A DNA stretch of 6,350 bases from DATDRQ01 sp035291645 (GCA_035291645.1 DATDRQ010000093.1:1-6350); one strand, 5' to 3'; counted from the stretch's first letter, positions 1 to 5,972 are shown. Numbers and translations: made by a program. The notes: generated by a model from the letters alone, not told the origin.

Positions 1-540
1 CGCACCGGCGGGGAGGTGCTGATCTTCGGCGCGGGCGGCTCCTCGGTCGCCACCCTGCTGCACCTGATCAATAAACCAGATCCCGGCGACCGCCCGAACC
101 GTTTCGTGGTGGTCAACCGCTCCCAGAAGCGCCTGGAAAGCATGCAGGCGATGGTCAGGAACCAGCCGACCGATATCGAAGTCGAATATATCCGTAACCA
201 GGACCCACGCCTCAACGACCAGATCATGGAGAAGATGCCCGATCACAGCCTGGTGATCAATGCCACCGGCATGGGCAAGGACACCTCCGGCTCGCCGGTC
301 TCCTGGGAAGGGCTATTTCCACGGAACGGCATCGCCTGGGATTACAACTACCGCGGCGAGCTGGATTTCCTGCACCAGGCGGAGCGGCAGCGGGAAAGCC
401 GCAGCCTGACCGTCGAGGACGGCTGGCTGTATTTCGTGCACGGCTGGACGCAAGTCGTCGCCCAGGTACTGCACGTCGACCTGGACGAGGAGCTGTTCAA
501 GCGCATGGAAGCCCTGGCTGGTACGGTGCGTGGGAAGTAG
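1..540 (+). CDS. Shikimate dehydrogenase-like NAD(P)-binding protein, 5'-truncated by window edge
   Basis: The reading frame is open from base 1, giving 179 residues of what is probably a ~280-300 residue protein; the N-terminal substrate domain lies outside the window. Seen: a Rossmann dinucleotide loop GAGGSS (residues 10-15 of the visible part) after a hydrophobic strand, an NRS at 39-41 at the end of the second strand (shikimate dehydrogenases often have NRT here, linked to NADP preference), and NATGMG at 87-92 matching the family's NATxxGM motif. The family DxxYxP region is represented by W-D-Y-N-Y-R-G (113-119), and the C-terminal helix that normally carries a substrate-contacting Gln reads VHGWTQ. 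These departures mean the substrate may not be shikimate; a quinate- or sugar-acid-related oxidoreductase is possible. It ends 35 bases before the sugar isomerase gene on the same strand, suggesting an operon. Family assignment is fairly secure, substrate is not. Confidence 0.8.
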   Translation, partial: RTGGEVLIFGAGGSSVATLLHLINKPDPGDRPNRFVVVNRSQKRLESMQAMVRNQPTDIEVEYIRNQDPRLNDQIMEKMPDHSLVINATGMGKDTSGSPVSWEGLFPRNGIAWDYNYRGELDFLHQAERQRESRSLTVEDGWLYFVHGWTQVVAQVLHVDLDEELFKRMEALAGTVRGK

Positions 541-575
541 ATAATCGAAGAGGCACAGACAAAACAGAGAGAAAA

Positions 576-1994
576 ATGAACAAACGCAAAATCGGTATCC
601 TGACCTTTTCGGACGGGCGCAAGTACATTCACGAAGATCTGCTGGAGGTCAACCAACGCTACCAGAACCGGCTGGTCGCAGCGCTCGAAGCCACCGGCGA
701 GGTCGAGCCGGTGGCGGGACAGGAGATCGTCTGGACGCCTGAGATCGCCCAGCGCGAAGGCCGCCGGCTTGCGGCTGCCGGTGTCGAGCTGACCATATTC
801 AACTTCGCCATCTGGACCTTCCCGCACCTAACAGCGGTCGCCACGCGCTTCGCCCCCGGGCCTTACCTGCTGTTCTGCAACCTGCACCCCTCCGAGCCTG
901 GCATGGTCGCCATGCTGGCGAACGCCGGCATGCTCGACCAGATCGGACTGCCCTACGAACGGGTGTGGGGCGATATCGGCGACCCCGATGTGCTGAAGCG
1001 GGTGATGGCCTTCGTGCGCGGCGGCAGCGCCCTGGCCCGCCTTAAGGGGCAGACCTACGGCCTGTTCGGCGGGCGCCCGTTGGGGATGTACACCGCCGTC
1101 TCCAACCTGGACCAGTGGATGAGCATCTTCGGGGTGGATGTCGAGCACGTCGAGCAGTACGATATCGTCCGGCGCTCGCCCGAGGTCGAGACCGGAAAAG
1201 TCGAGAAGGCGTTTAAGTGGCTGAACCGTTACATCGGCGAGATCAAGTACGACGGCAGGGCGCTTACCCCCGACAAACTCAAGATGCAAATCCGATCGTA
1301 CTACGCCGTCCGCCAGATCATCGATGAGCGCGGGCTGGATTTCGTCGGCTTCAAGGCGCACGGGGACCTGACCGATCATTTCGTCACCATGGACGTGACG
1401 GAGGCCTTCCTCAATGATCCTTACGATTGGGACGGCTACCACGAACCGGTCGTCGCCGCTACCGAAGCCGACATGGACGGTGCCCTGACCATGCAGATCC
1501 TCAACCACCTCTCGGGAGAACCAGTCCTTTTTGCCGACGTGCGCCATTATGACCGCGACGACCAGGTCTGGTACCTGTCTAACTCCGGCACCCACGCTAC
1601 CTATTTCGCCGGGCGTTCGCAAGAACCAGAAGAGAACTTGAAGAAGGTGACCTTCTTCCCGGAAGTCTCCTACTACCCGGCAGGCGGTGCTTCGGTGCAG
1701 CACTTCGCCGCTCCCGGGCCGGTCACCCTGGCGCGCCTGGCCCGCAAGAAGGGTCAGTACTGGCTGGCAGTCGTGCCCGCCGAGTTCGTCGAGTTCCCCG
1801 AGCCGGTCATGCGTGCCAAATCGCAGTCCACCACCCCCGAGTGGCCGATCGCCTTCGCCCGGCTGCGTGTGCCGCACGAAGAGTTCCTCGCCACCTACCC
1901 CTGCAACCACACCCACGGCATCTGCGGCGATTGGGTCACCGAGCTTTTGTCCGTTGCGAAAATCCTGGGCATCGACGCCCGGGTCTACAGCTGA
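576..1994 (+). CDS. L-fucose/L-arabinose isomerase family protein
   Basis: A 472-residue cytoplasmic protein of the FucI/AraA-type ketol isomerase superfamily, which interconverts aldoses and ketoses using a divalent metal (Mn2+). Seen: E297 in TEADMDGA and D321 in FADVRHYD, 24 residues apart, the same spacing as the metal/catalytic pair Glu337/Asp361 of E. coli FucI; a C-terminal NHTHG (444-448) that can supply the metal-binding His (H445 or H447), followed by G-D-W-V-T-E-L typical of the family end. The N-terminus (KIGILTFSDGR) begins directly with the first Rossmann-like strand, supporting the ATG at 576. The Shine-Dalgarno is weak, only purine-rich GAGAGAAAA just upstream, consistent with translation following the upstream gene. 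It is shorter than E. coli FucI (591 aa) but matches the compact FucI-like group. The exact sugar (fucose, arabinose, another) cannot be read from sequence. Downstream lies a strong hairpin. Confidence 0.88.
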   Translation: MNKRKIGILTFSDGRKYIHEDLLEVNQRYQNRLVAALEATGEVEPVAGQEIVWTPEIAQREGRRLAAAGVELTIFNFAIWTFPHLTAVATRFAPGPYLLFCNLHPSEPGMVAMLANAGMLDQIGLPYERVWGDIGDPDVLKRVMAFVRGGSALARLKGQTYGLFGGRPLGMYTAVSNLDQWMSIFGVDVEHVEQYDIVRRSPEVETGKVEKAFKWLNRYIGEIKYDGRALTPDKLKMQIRSYYAVRQIIDERGLDFVGFKAHGDLTDHFVTMDVTEAFLNDPYDWDGYHEPVVAATEADMDGALTMQILNHLSGEPVLFADVRHYDRDDQVWYLSNSGTHATYFAGRSQEPEENLKKVTFFPEVSYYPAGGASVQHFAAPGPVTLARLARKKGQYWLAVVPAEFVEFPEPVMRAKSQSTTPEWPIAFARLRVPHEEFLATYPCNHTHGICGDWVTELLSVAKILGIDARVYS

Positions 1995-2029
1995 AACCTT
2001 CCTCACCCCTCCCTGCCCCCAGAGGCCTG

Positions 2030-2058
2030 ACAGCCCCCGGCGGATTGCCGGGGGCTGT
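2030..2058. terminator. GC-rich hairpin between convergent genes, probable transcription terminator
   Basis: Perfect 12-bp inverted repeat ACAGCCCCCGGC / GCCGGGGGCTGT with a 5-base loop GGATT. It starts 36 bases after the isomerase stop and lies 57 bases beyond the end of the convergent CHRD gene, so it could end transcription from both sides. There is no T-tract on either strand after the stem, so it is not a textbook intrinsic terminator; it may act as a U-tract-less terminator or as an mRNA 3'-end stabiliser. Confidence 0.65.
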
Positions 2059-2114
2059 CGCGGGTTAAGGTAAGGGACTGAAGAAATCCGCTCGCCTGAG
2101 CAGGATCGTCCAGG

Positions 2115-2585
2115 TTACTTCGAGAGCTGCCCGCGCAGCGCGCCCGCGGGGAACCCTGCGTTGTGGACGTTGACGTAATAATTCTCAGGGTTCTGGCGGA
2201 TGGCCTTAATCAGGTCTTCCGAAACAGTGGCACAGGCGCTCGAGGATCCGCTGGTCGGCGCGGCCAGGGGCACCACGACCGGTCCGGCTACACTTGCCGA
2301 CCCGACGTGGATGTGGGCTGCGGCCGCCGGGTCGATCCCGGATACGCTCAACTCGTAGCAGATCTCCCCCTGCCCCTGGTTGAGGGTCAGGTGGGCTTCT
2401 CCGCTGCCGTCTGGATCGCCCGGACCGGGCACCTCCGCCGCGCCGGTCAGAGACGTGCTGAAAGGCCGGCCCCCATCGTCGGCGAAGACCGGCATCGCCG
2501 AGACCAGCAACACCAGCAGAAGCGCCAGGGAAGCCAGAAGAAGAAGCCTTTTTCTGGGAGAAGTCGTCTTGTTCGAGAGATTCAT
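2115..2585 (-). CDS. Secreted CHRD domain-containing protein
   Basis: A 156-residue exported protein. Residues 1-35 form a clear Sec signal peptide: basic N-region (K6, R11, K12, R13), a Leu-rich hydrophobic core (14-29) and an AMPVFA cleavage site before DDGG. The mature part matches the CHRD domain (first named from chordin): L-T-G-A-A-E-V-P-G near 46-54, G-S-G-E-A-H-L near 60-66, the A-H-I-H-V-G motif (90-95; H91, H93), G-P-V-V-V-P-L, and the terminal YYVNVHN...FPAGALRGQL (136-154). Two cysteines (C76, C118) could form a disulfide. No lipobox or membrane anchor after the signal peptide, so a soluble extracytoplasmic protein is expected. Function of bacterial CHRD proteins is poorly known. 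The start is fixed by an AAGGAGG Shine-Dalgarno 8 bases upstream of the ATG and by the intact signal peptide. It lies 271 bases downstream of the phosphatase gene on the same strand but has its own likely promoter. Confidence 0.9.
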   Translation of the reverse strand: MNLSNKTTSPRKRLLLLASLALLLVLLVSAMPVFADDGGRPFSTSLTGAAEVPGPGDPDGSGEAHLTLNQGQGEICYELSVSGIDPAAAAHIHVGSASVAGPVVVPLAAPTSGSSSACATVSEDLIKAIRQNPENYYVNVHNAGFPAGALRGQLSK

Positions 2586-2593
2586 TTGTAAGT

Positions 2594-2600
2594 CCTCCTT
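2594..2600 (-). promoter_or_regulatory. Strong ribosome binding site of the CHRD gene
   Basis: Minus-strand AAGGAGG (plus strand CCTCCTT), 8 bases from the ATG at 2585. It is a near-complete anti-16S match and fixes the start codon. Confidence 0.85.
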
Positions 2601-2732
2601 CGTGAGATTTGGATCTGGTAGCGACTATTTTTCCCCAACCGTATCTCTATCGTTCAGGAAACCACCTCCCTTCGCACAGTTATTCCAGCTGGCCAATCCC
2701 ACCCAGCCTCCCAGACAACTGCAATCAAAACG

Positions 2733-2745
2733 GTCTTAATAAGAC
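2733..2745. promoter_or_regulatory. Short inverted repeat, possible operator downstream of the CHRD -10
   Basis: GTCTTA-A-TAAGAC, a perfect 6-bp inverted repeat around a single central base. It sits 20-32 bases downstream of the minus-strand TATAAT at 2765-2770, that is inside the expected transcribed leader. A one-base centre cannot fold as an RNA hairpin, so a DNA-binding protein site is the more plausible reading. No regulator is assigned. Confidence 0.3.
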
Positions 2746-2764
2746 TATTGTTATCCTATTTAAA

Positions 2765-2770
2765 ATTATA
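2765..2770 (-). promoter_or_regulatory. Probable -10 box of the CHRD gene promoter
   Basis: Perfect minus-strand TATAAT in the only AT-rich stretch of the window (about 2730-2835). It is preceded by TG two bases before the hexamer (TGCG-TATAAT), close to but not exactly an extended -10. At 17-bp spacing there is no good -35 (AATCCA). A perfect TTGACA exists at 2794-2799 on the same strand but 23 bp from the -10, longer than normal. Transcription would start near 2757, giving a leader of about 170 bases before the ATG. The rest of 2586-2856 shows no gene. Confidence 0.5.
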
Positions 2771-2837
2771 CGCAACAATTTCGGATCTGGATTTGTCAAT
2801 TCGACTTTCCCCCTTCGAATCCTGGGTTTTGGCAAGC

Positions 2838-2853
2838 ATTCGCCCGGGTGAAT
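2838..2853. repeat. 16-bp near-palindrome after the phosphatase stop codon
   Basis: ATTCGCCCGGGTGAAT; 7 of 8 positions pair around the centre CCC|GGG. It lies 3 bases beyond the stop of the minus-strand phosphatase gene. It could be a weak 3'-end hairpin (5-bp stem with one G-U only on plus-strand RNA) or a protein site; no T-run follows it, so a terminator call is not justified. Confidence 0.25.
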
Positions 2854-2856
2854 CCC

Positions 2857-5202
2857 TTACGCTTGTCCCTCCACAGAGACGACCAGCATAGCCATGTCGT
2901 CGAACTGGTCTCCCCCGCCCTGGAAGGAGATCAGTTCGGCGAAGACCGCCGCGCACAGCTCGTCCGGAGGCTGCCCGGCATGATCCTGGACGATCTCCCG
3001 TAATCGCTGGCGACCGTACAGGCGACCGTCCCGAGACTCGACGTCGGCCAGGCCGTCGGTGTACAGCACCAGGCGATCGCCGGTCTCGATCTCCAACCGC
3101 TCTTCGGTGAGCAGCAGCACTCCTTCTTCCAGCACGCCCAGCGGCGCGCCCTGGCTGGCAAGTTCACGCGCTTCGCCGCCGCGCAGCAGCCAGGGGCGGT
3201 CGTGGCCCGCGCTGGCGTAAGTCAAATACCGGGTCGATAACTCGATAACCCCATAAAAAACCGTCACGAACATTCCCAGCTGGCCCAGCTCGATCAGCAC
3301 GTGGTTGATCCGCTCCAGGACCCGGCGAGGCGAGGGCTCGCGCCCCGATTCAGCCAAAAGCAGGCTGCGGGTCAACGCCATGTATAAGGCGGCCGGCATG
3401 CCCTTATCTGAGACGTCGGCGATGGCTATCCCGAAGTGGTCATCATCCAGCAGGATCACGTCATACAGGTCTCCGCCAACGTAGCGGGCGGGTTCGTAGC
3501 GCGCCGCGAACCGAAAACCGGCCACCTCGGGAAACGATTTCGGCAGCATGCTCTGCTGTACCTGGCGGGCTAGCTCCAGCTCCCGCTCCAGCCGCTCTTT
3601 CTCGACCAGCTCGGCCTGGGCGGCTTCCAGGGCGGCGACCTTGGCCTGCAGCTGTTCGATCAGGCTGGCCCGCTGGATCGCCAGGGCGGCCTGATTGGTC
3701 AAGGCCTGGAGCAAAGCCACCTCGCCGGGCTTGAAGGCCGGCTTGCGGGTGGCATGCACGACCATCAACCCCACCAGTTCATCCTGCGCCAACAGGGGTA
3801 TGTACAGCCCGGCGCGCAGCTCCGCCCCCTCCACGTCCGGGTGGCGAGGCGAGATCCCGGGCGGCCAGTTTGGGAAAGATAGCGGCTGTGGCGCTTCGCC
3901 ATGCGTGAAGACTTGCTGCCGTTGGATGCGTGGGGGCAGGCGTTCTTTACCCCAGCCCAACGACGCCAGGACTTCAACCTGCCCATCCGGGAGCAGGTAG
4001 TATAGAATACATCGATCGGCGCCACACAGTTCGCCGGCGCAGCGCACCACCCACCCGGCCAGGTCTTCCAGGTCAGCGGAAGAGATCAGGCTGTGGGCGA
4101 TCTCCTGGAGCGAGATCAGCGCGCGGGTGCGCTGCTCGAGCACCCGGTGCGCGGCGTCCTGCTCGGCCAGCTGGCGTTCAAACGAGGCCTGCACCTCGTC
4201 CAGACGCTGCTTGTTGTCAGCCAATCCAAAATAAACCCGGCGAAATTGATCCGTCTCGAAGTCGAGATAATCTTGTATGGCCAGCTCTCCGAGCGAAGCC
4301 AGGTACAGGAGGTAGGTCTGCATCGCCAGCCGGCTGGGTTGGGTGAACGGGTCTGGGGCTCCAGGATCGGCCTGGAAGATGTCGAAGACAGCCAGGTCCC
4401 CCCTCCGGCCGCTGCCCTGGCACTGCGGGCATCCGGAGGCGCTGTAGAAGGTCCCGATCTCCCCGGTGGGCGTAGCGCGCTCCCCCTCGCCGATGGAGGA
4501 AGCCGTTTTACCGCTGCTCCCTCCGGTTGAAGAGGGTTTCGGGGCGCGCAGCGGGCTTGCCAGGCTCATGATCTCCACCAGCTCGGTATAGTGCGGACTC
4601 AGGCTGGCCAGCCGGGCCGGGTCCGGCAGGGCGGGCTGCTTGCAGGCCGGGCACAGAGTCGCCAGGCGCTGGACCGAAAGGACCCAGCTCAACCCGCTTA
4701 GCTGCTGGCGAGAAGCGCCCAGGTCGGTCAGGTGGCGGGCGACGCCAGCCCCGTAGAAGACCGTATCGAGCTGCGAGATCACCCACAACCCGGCCCGGGC
4801 GGCATCCAGGGCAGCGGGGAGGGTCTGGGGAGTCAGGTGATCGAGCACCACCAGGTCCGGGCGGGCGCGGCAGGCCTGCTCCAATCGGCCTGCATAGGTG
4901 AAGGGAGGCTGTACCAGATTGAAACGGACCCGGCGCTTGAAGGAGCGCGGGGGGCGGTACGTCTCCTTATCGGGTGCGATCACTTGAGCCTTCGCACCGG
5001 GATGACCAGCCAGCAACCGATCGACCAGCATGCCGAAGACTGCCGACCGGCCGCTCGGCAAAAGGATAGCGCCCGGCGGACGGCCCGGCTGTGGGTGGGC
5101 ATCAGGCCCGGCCACGACCACCAGCCCGGGTCCTCCGGCGGCGATCTGGTCGACGAGCGTTTCCACCTGCGGAAGGTGATAGAAGTCGCGCAATCCAAAC
5201 AT
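2857..5202 (-). CDS. Degenerate GspE/PilB-like ATPase domain - GAF - SpoIIE/PP2C phosphatase fusion
   Basis: A 781-residue soluble signalling protein. Residues ~1-325 follow the C-terminal module of type II secretion/type IV pilus ATPases: GLVVVAGPD (26-34), IAPDKETYRPP (75-85, Asp-box region), RARPDLVVLDHL (112-123, Walker B region), WVISQLDTVF (140-149, His-box region), SVQRLATLCPACK (176-188) and SGCPQCQGSGRRGDLAVFDI (256-275). The catalytic residues are lost: PSGRSA (49-54) stands where GSGKST should be, LDH replaces VGE, QLD replaces TLH. The zinc-type cysteines C184/C187 and C258/C261 remain, separated by a Ser/Gly-rich linker (~212-250). Probable coiled coil 327-362, GAF ~365-512, linker helix 512-548, then RsbU-type PP2C 550-777 with GGDLYD (576-581), DVSDKG (596-601), YTDG (714-717) and DDMAM (768-772), all intact. 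It likely dephosphorylates an anti-sigma-antagonist-type protein. The ATG at 5202 is preferred because an extended -10 lies just upstream; longer in-frame GTG (5241) or TTG (5370) starts would include that promoter. Confidence 0.85.
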   Translation of the reverse strand: MFGLRDFYHLPQVETLVDQIAAGGPGLVVVAGPDAHPQPGRPPGAILLPSGRSAVFGMLVDRLLAGHPGAKAQVIAPDKETYRPPRSFKRRVRFNLVQPPFTYAGRLEQACRARPDLVVLDHLTPQTLPAALDAARAGLWVISQLDTVFYGAGVARHLTDLGASRQQLSGLSWVLSVQRLATLCPACKQPALPDPARLASLSPHYTELVEIMSLASPLRAPKPSSTGGSSGKTASSIGEGERATPTGEIGTFYSASGCPQCQGSGRRGDLAVFDIFQADPGAPDPFTQPSRLAMQTYLLYLASLGELAIQDYLDFETDQFRRVYFGLADNKQRLDEVQASFERQLAEQDAAHRVLEQRTRALISLQEIAHSLISSADLEDLAGWVVRCAGELCGADRCILYYLLPDGQVEVLASLGWGKERLPPRIQRQQVFTHGEAPQPLSFPNWPPGISPRHPDVEGAELRAGLYIPLLAQDELVGLMVVHATRKPAFKPGEVALLQALTNQAALAIQRASLIEQLQAKVAALEAAQAELVEKERLERELELARQVQQSMLPKSFPEVAGFRFAARYEPARYVGGDLYDVILLDDDHFGIAIADVSDKGMPAALYMALTRSLLLAESGREPSPRRVLERINHVLIELGQLGMFVTVFYGVIELSTRYLTYASAGHDRPWLLRGGEARELASQGAPLGVLEEGVLLLTEERLEIETGDRLVLYTDGLADVESRDGRLYGRQRLREIVQDHAGQPPDELCAAVFAELISFQGGGDQFDDMAMLVVSVEGQA

Positions 5203-5218
5203 AACCGATAGGCGATCC

Positions 5219-5227
5219 AGTATAGCA
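5219..5227 (-). promoter_or_regulatory. Extended -10 promoter of the phosphatase gene
   Basis: Minus-strand TGCTATACT matches the extended -10 consensus TGnTATAAT at all but one base. The T-run end of the hexamer is 16 bases before the ATG at 5202, so transcription would start near 5212 with a leader of only about 10 bases. No Shine-Dalgarno is visible in that leader and no good -35 lies 17 bp upstream, as expected for an extended -10 promoter with near-leaderless translation. Confidence 0.5.
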
Positions 5228-5242
5228 TACCCGCATATCACG

Positions 5243-5290
5243 CGGGTGGGAAAATCATTATTGTGACAATTGGCACTTGACTCGGGTGGG
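5243..5290 (+). repeat. Pair of 8-bp direct repeats 40 bp apart in the divergent promoter region
   Basis: CGGGTGGG occurs at 5243-5250 and again at 5283-5290, in the wider contexts CGCGGGTGGG and CTCGGGTGGG. The 40-bp repeat distance is close to four helical turns and the inverted repeat at 5260-5270 lies nearly midway. The second copy fills the first half of the spacer of the plus-strand promoter. This arrangement could place two activator or repressor molecules on one DNA face; chance is not excluded in GC-rich DNA. Confidence 0.25.
5260..5270. promoter_or_regulatory. Inverted repeat in the divergent promoter region, possible operator
   Basis: ATTGT-G-ACAAT, 5-bp arms around one base, between the two divergent start sites. 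It overlaps a second possible reading, a CRP/FNR-like half site: TGTGA (5262-5266), six bases, then GCACT (5273-5277), which abuts the plus-strand -35. The right half matches the TCACA consensus at only 3 of 5 positions. Placement suits control of the plus-strand gene; the regulator is unknown. Confidence 0.3.
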
Positions 5291-5306
5291 CCAGCCGATC
5301 CATAAT
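5277..5306 (+). promoter_or_regulatory. Probable housekeeping-type promoter of the PfpI-like gene
   Basis: TTGACT (5277-5282) and CATAAT (5301-5306), each 5 of 6 matches to the -35 and -10 consensus, with an 18-bp spacer. Transcription would start near 5313, leaving a leader of about 57 bases before the ATG at 5370. Confidence 0.55.
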
Positions 5307-5355
5307 GGGATTGAAACTCCCGATTCGTTCTTCTATCCAGTTTAGCGCAATCAAG

Positions 5356-5362
5356 AAAGGAG
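5356..5362 (+). promoter_or_regulatory. Ribosome binding site of the PfpI-like gene
   Basis: AAAGGAG, 7 bases before the ATG at 5370; a strong Shine-Dalgarno at good spacing that fixes this start. Confidence 0.8.
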
Positions 5363-5369
5363 CGCGCCA

Positions 5370-5972
5370 ATGAGCAAGAAAATCCTGATGCTGGTCGGCG
5401 ATTTCAGCGAGGACTATGAAGTAATGGTGCCATTCCAGGCCTTGCAGATGGTCGGGCACACCGTGCATGCCGTCTGCCCGGAGAAGAAAGCCGGCGAGAA
5501 GATCCGCACCGCCATCCACGACTTCGAAGGTGACCAGACCTACAGCGAGAAAATGGGCCATAACTTTGCCCTGAACGCCACGTTCGCCGAGATCATGCCC
5601 GAAGAATACGATGCCTTGCTGATCTCCGGCGGGCGCGGTCCGGAATACCTGCGGCTAAATCCGCGCGTACTGGAGATCGTCCGGCACTTCTTCGAGACCG
5701 ATAAGCCGGTGGCAGCCGTCTGTCATGGGCCTCAGGTGCTGACCGCCGCCGGGGTCGTCAGAGGGCGCAGGATCTCCGCCTACCCCGCCGTCGGACCCGA
5801 GATCACAGTGGCGGGCGGCGAGTACATCCCCATTCCGGTCGACCAGGCGTTCGTCGACGGCAAGCTGGTGACCGCACCGGCCTGGCCGGCCCACCCGGCC
5901 TGGCTCGCTAAATTCCTGGAAGTTCTGGGAACGAAGATCATCGAGGAGCACGCCGAGCTCGTCCCGGCCTGA
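5370..5972 (+). CDS. DJ-1/PfpI family protein
   Basis: A 200-residue cytoplasmic protein of the DJ-1/PfpI/ThiJ class I glutamine amidotransferase-like superfamily, whose members include proteases, chaperones, glyoxalase/deglycase-type enzymes and oxidative-stress proteins. Seen: N-terminal strand KKILMLVGDF, E14 in SEDYE matching the conserved acidic residue of FEDVE in Pyrococcus PfpI, SGGRGPEYLRLN (86-97) and the nucleophile elbow AVCHGPQVL (116-124). By comparison with PfpI (PH1704) the likely catalytic set is C118, H119 and E92, the glutamate acting from a neighbouring subunit in that family. It is somewhat longer than the 166-residue archaeal PfpI, with an extra segment after strand two (about residues 40-65) and a short tail. 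Start is set by AAAGGAG 7 bases upstream. It is divergently transcribed from the GAF/SpoIIE phosphatase, so stress-linked co-regulation is plausible. The exact activity cannot be read from sequence. Confidence 0.9.
   Translation: MSKKILMLVGDFSEDYEVMVPFQALQMVGHTVHAVCPEKKAGEKIRTAIHDFEGDQTYSEKMGHNFALNATFAEIMPEEYDALLISGGRGPEYLRLNPRVLEIVRHFFETDKPVAAVCHGPQVLTAAGVVRGRRISAYPAVGPEITVAGGEYIPIPVDQAFVDGKLVTAPAWPAHPAWLAKFLEVLGTKIIEEHAELVPA

Noticed and set aside
348..827. A 159-codon minus-strand open frame across the end of the dehydrogenase-like gene and the start of the isomerase gene.
   Set aside because: Antisense to two supported genes, with no domain or ribosome binding site evidence.
828..2006. 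A 392-codon open frame on the minus strand opposite the sugar isomerase gene.
   Set aside because: It is fully antisense to a gene with clear family motifs, is rich in Gly/Val/Asp/His repeats of low meaning, shows no recognisable domain, and is expected as a shadow in GC-rich coding DNA.
2771..2799. TTGACA (2794-2799, minus) as a -35 paired with the TATAAT at 2765-2770.
   Set aside because: The spacer is 23 bp, well beyond the 16-18 bp normally used; at 17 bp from TTGACA there is no -10-like hexamer.
2163..2851. Plus-strand open frames across the CHRD gene and its upstream region (2163-2591, 2380-2739, 2609-2851).
   Set aside because: Antisense or intergenic frames without domains or ribosome binding sites; the minus-strand gene has a signal peptide, domain and strong SD.
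4505..4524. GGSSGKT (residues 227-233) in the linker of the phosphatase fusion looks like a Walker A P-loop.
   Set aside because: The first Gly of GxxxxGKT is a Thr, it is in a low-complexity linker with no preceding beta strand, and it is not at the P-loop position of the ATPase fold.
4732..5211. A 159-codon plus-strand open frame opposite the N-terminal part of the phosphatase fusion.
   Set aside because: The minus-strand frame carries continuous ATPase-fold motifs; this one has none and no Shine-Dalgarno.
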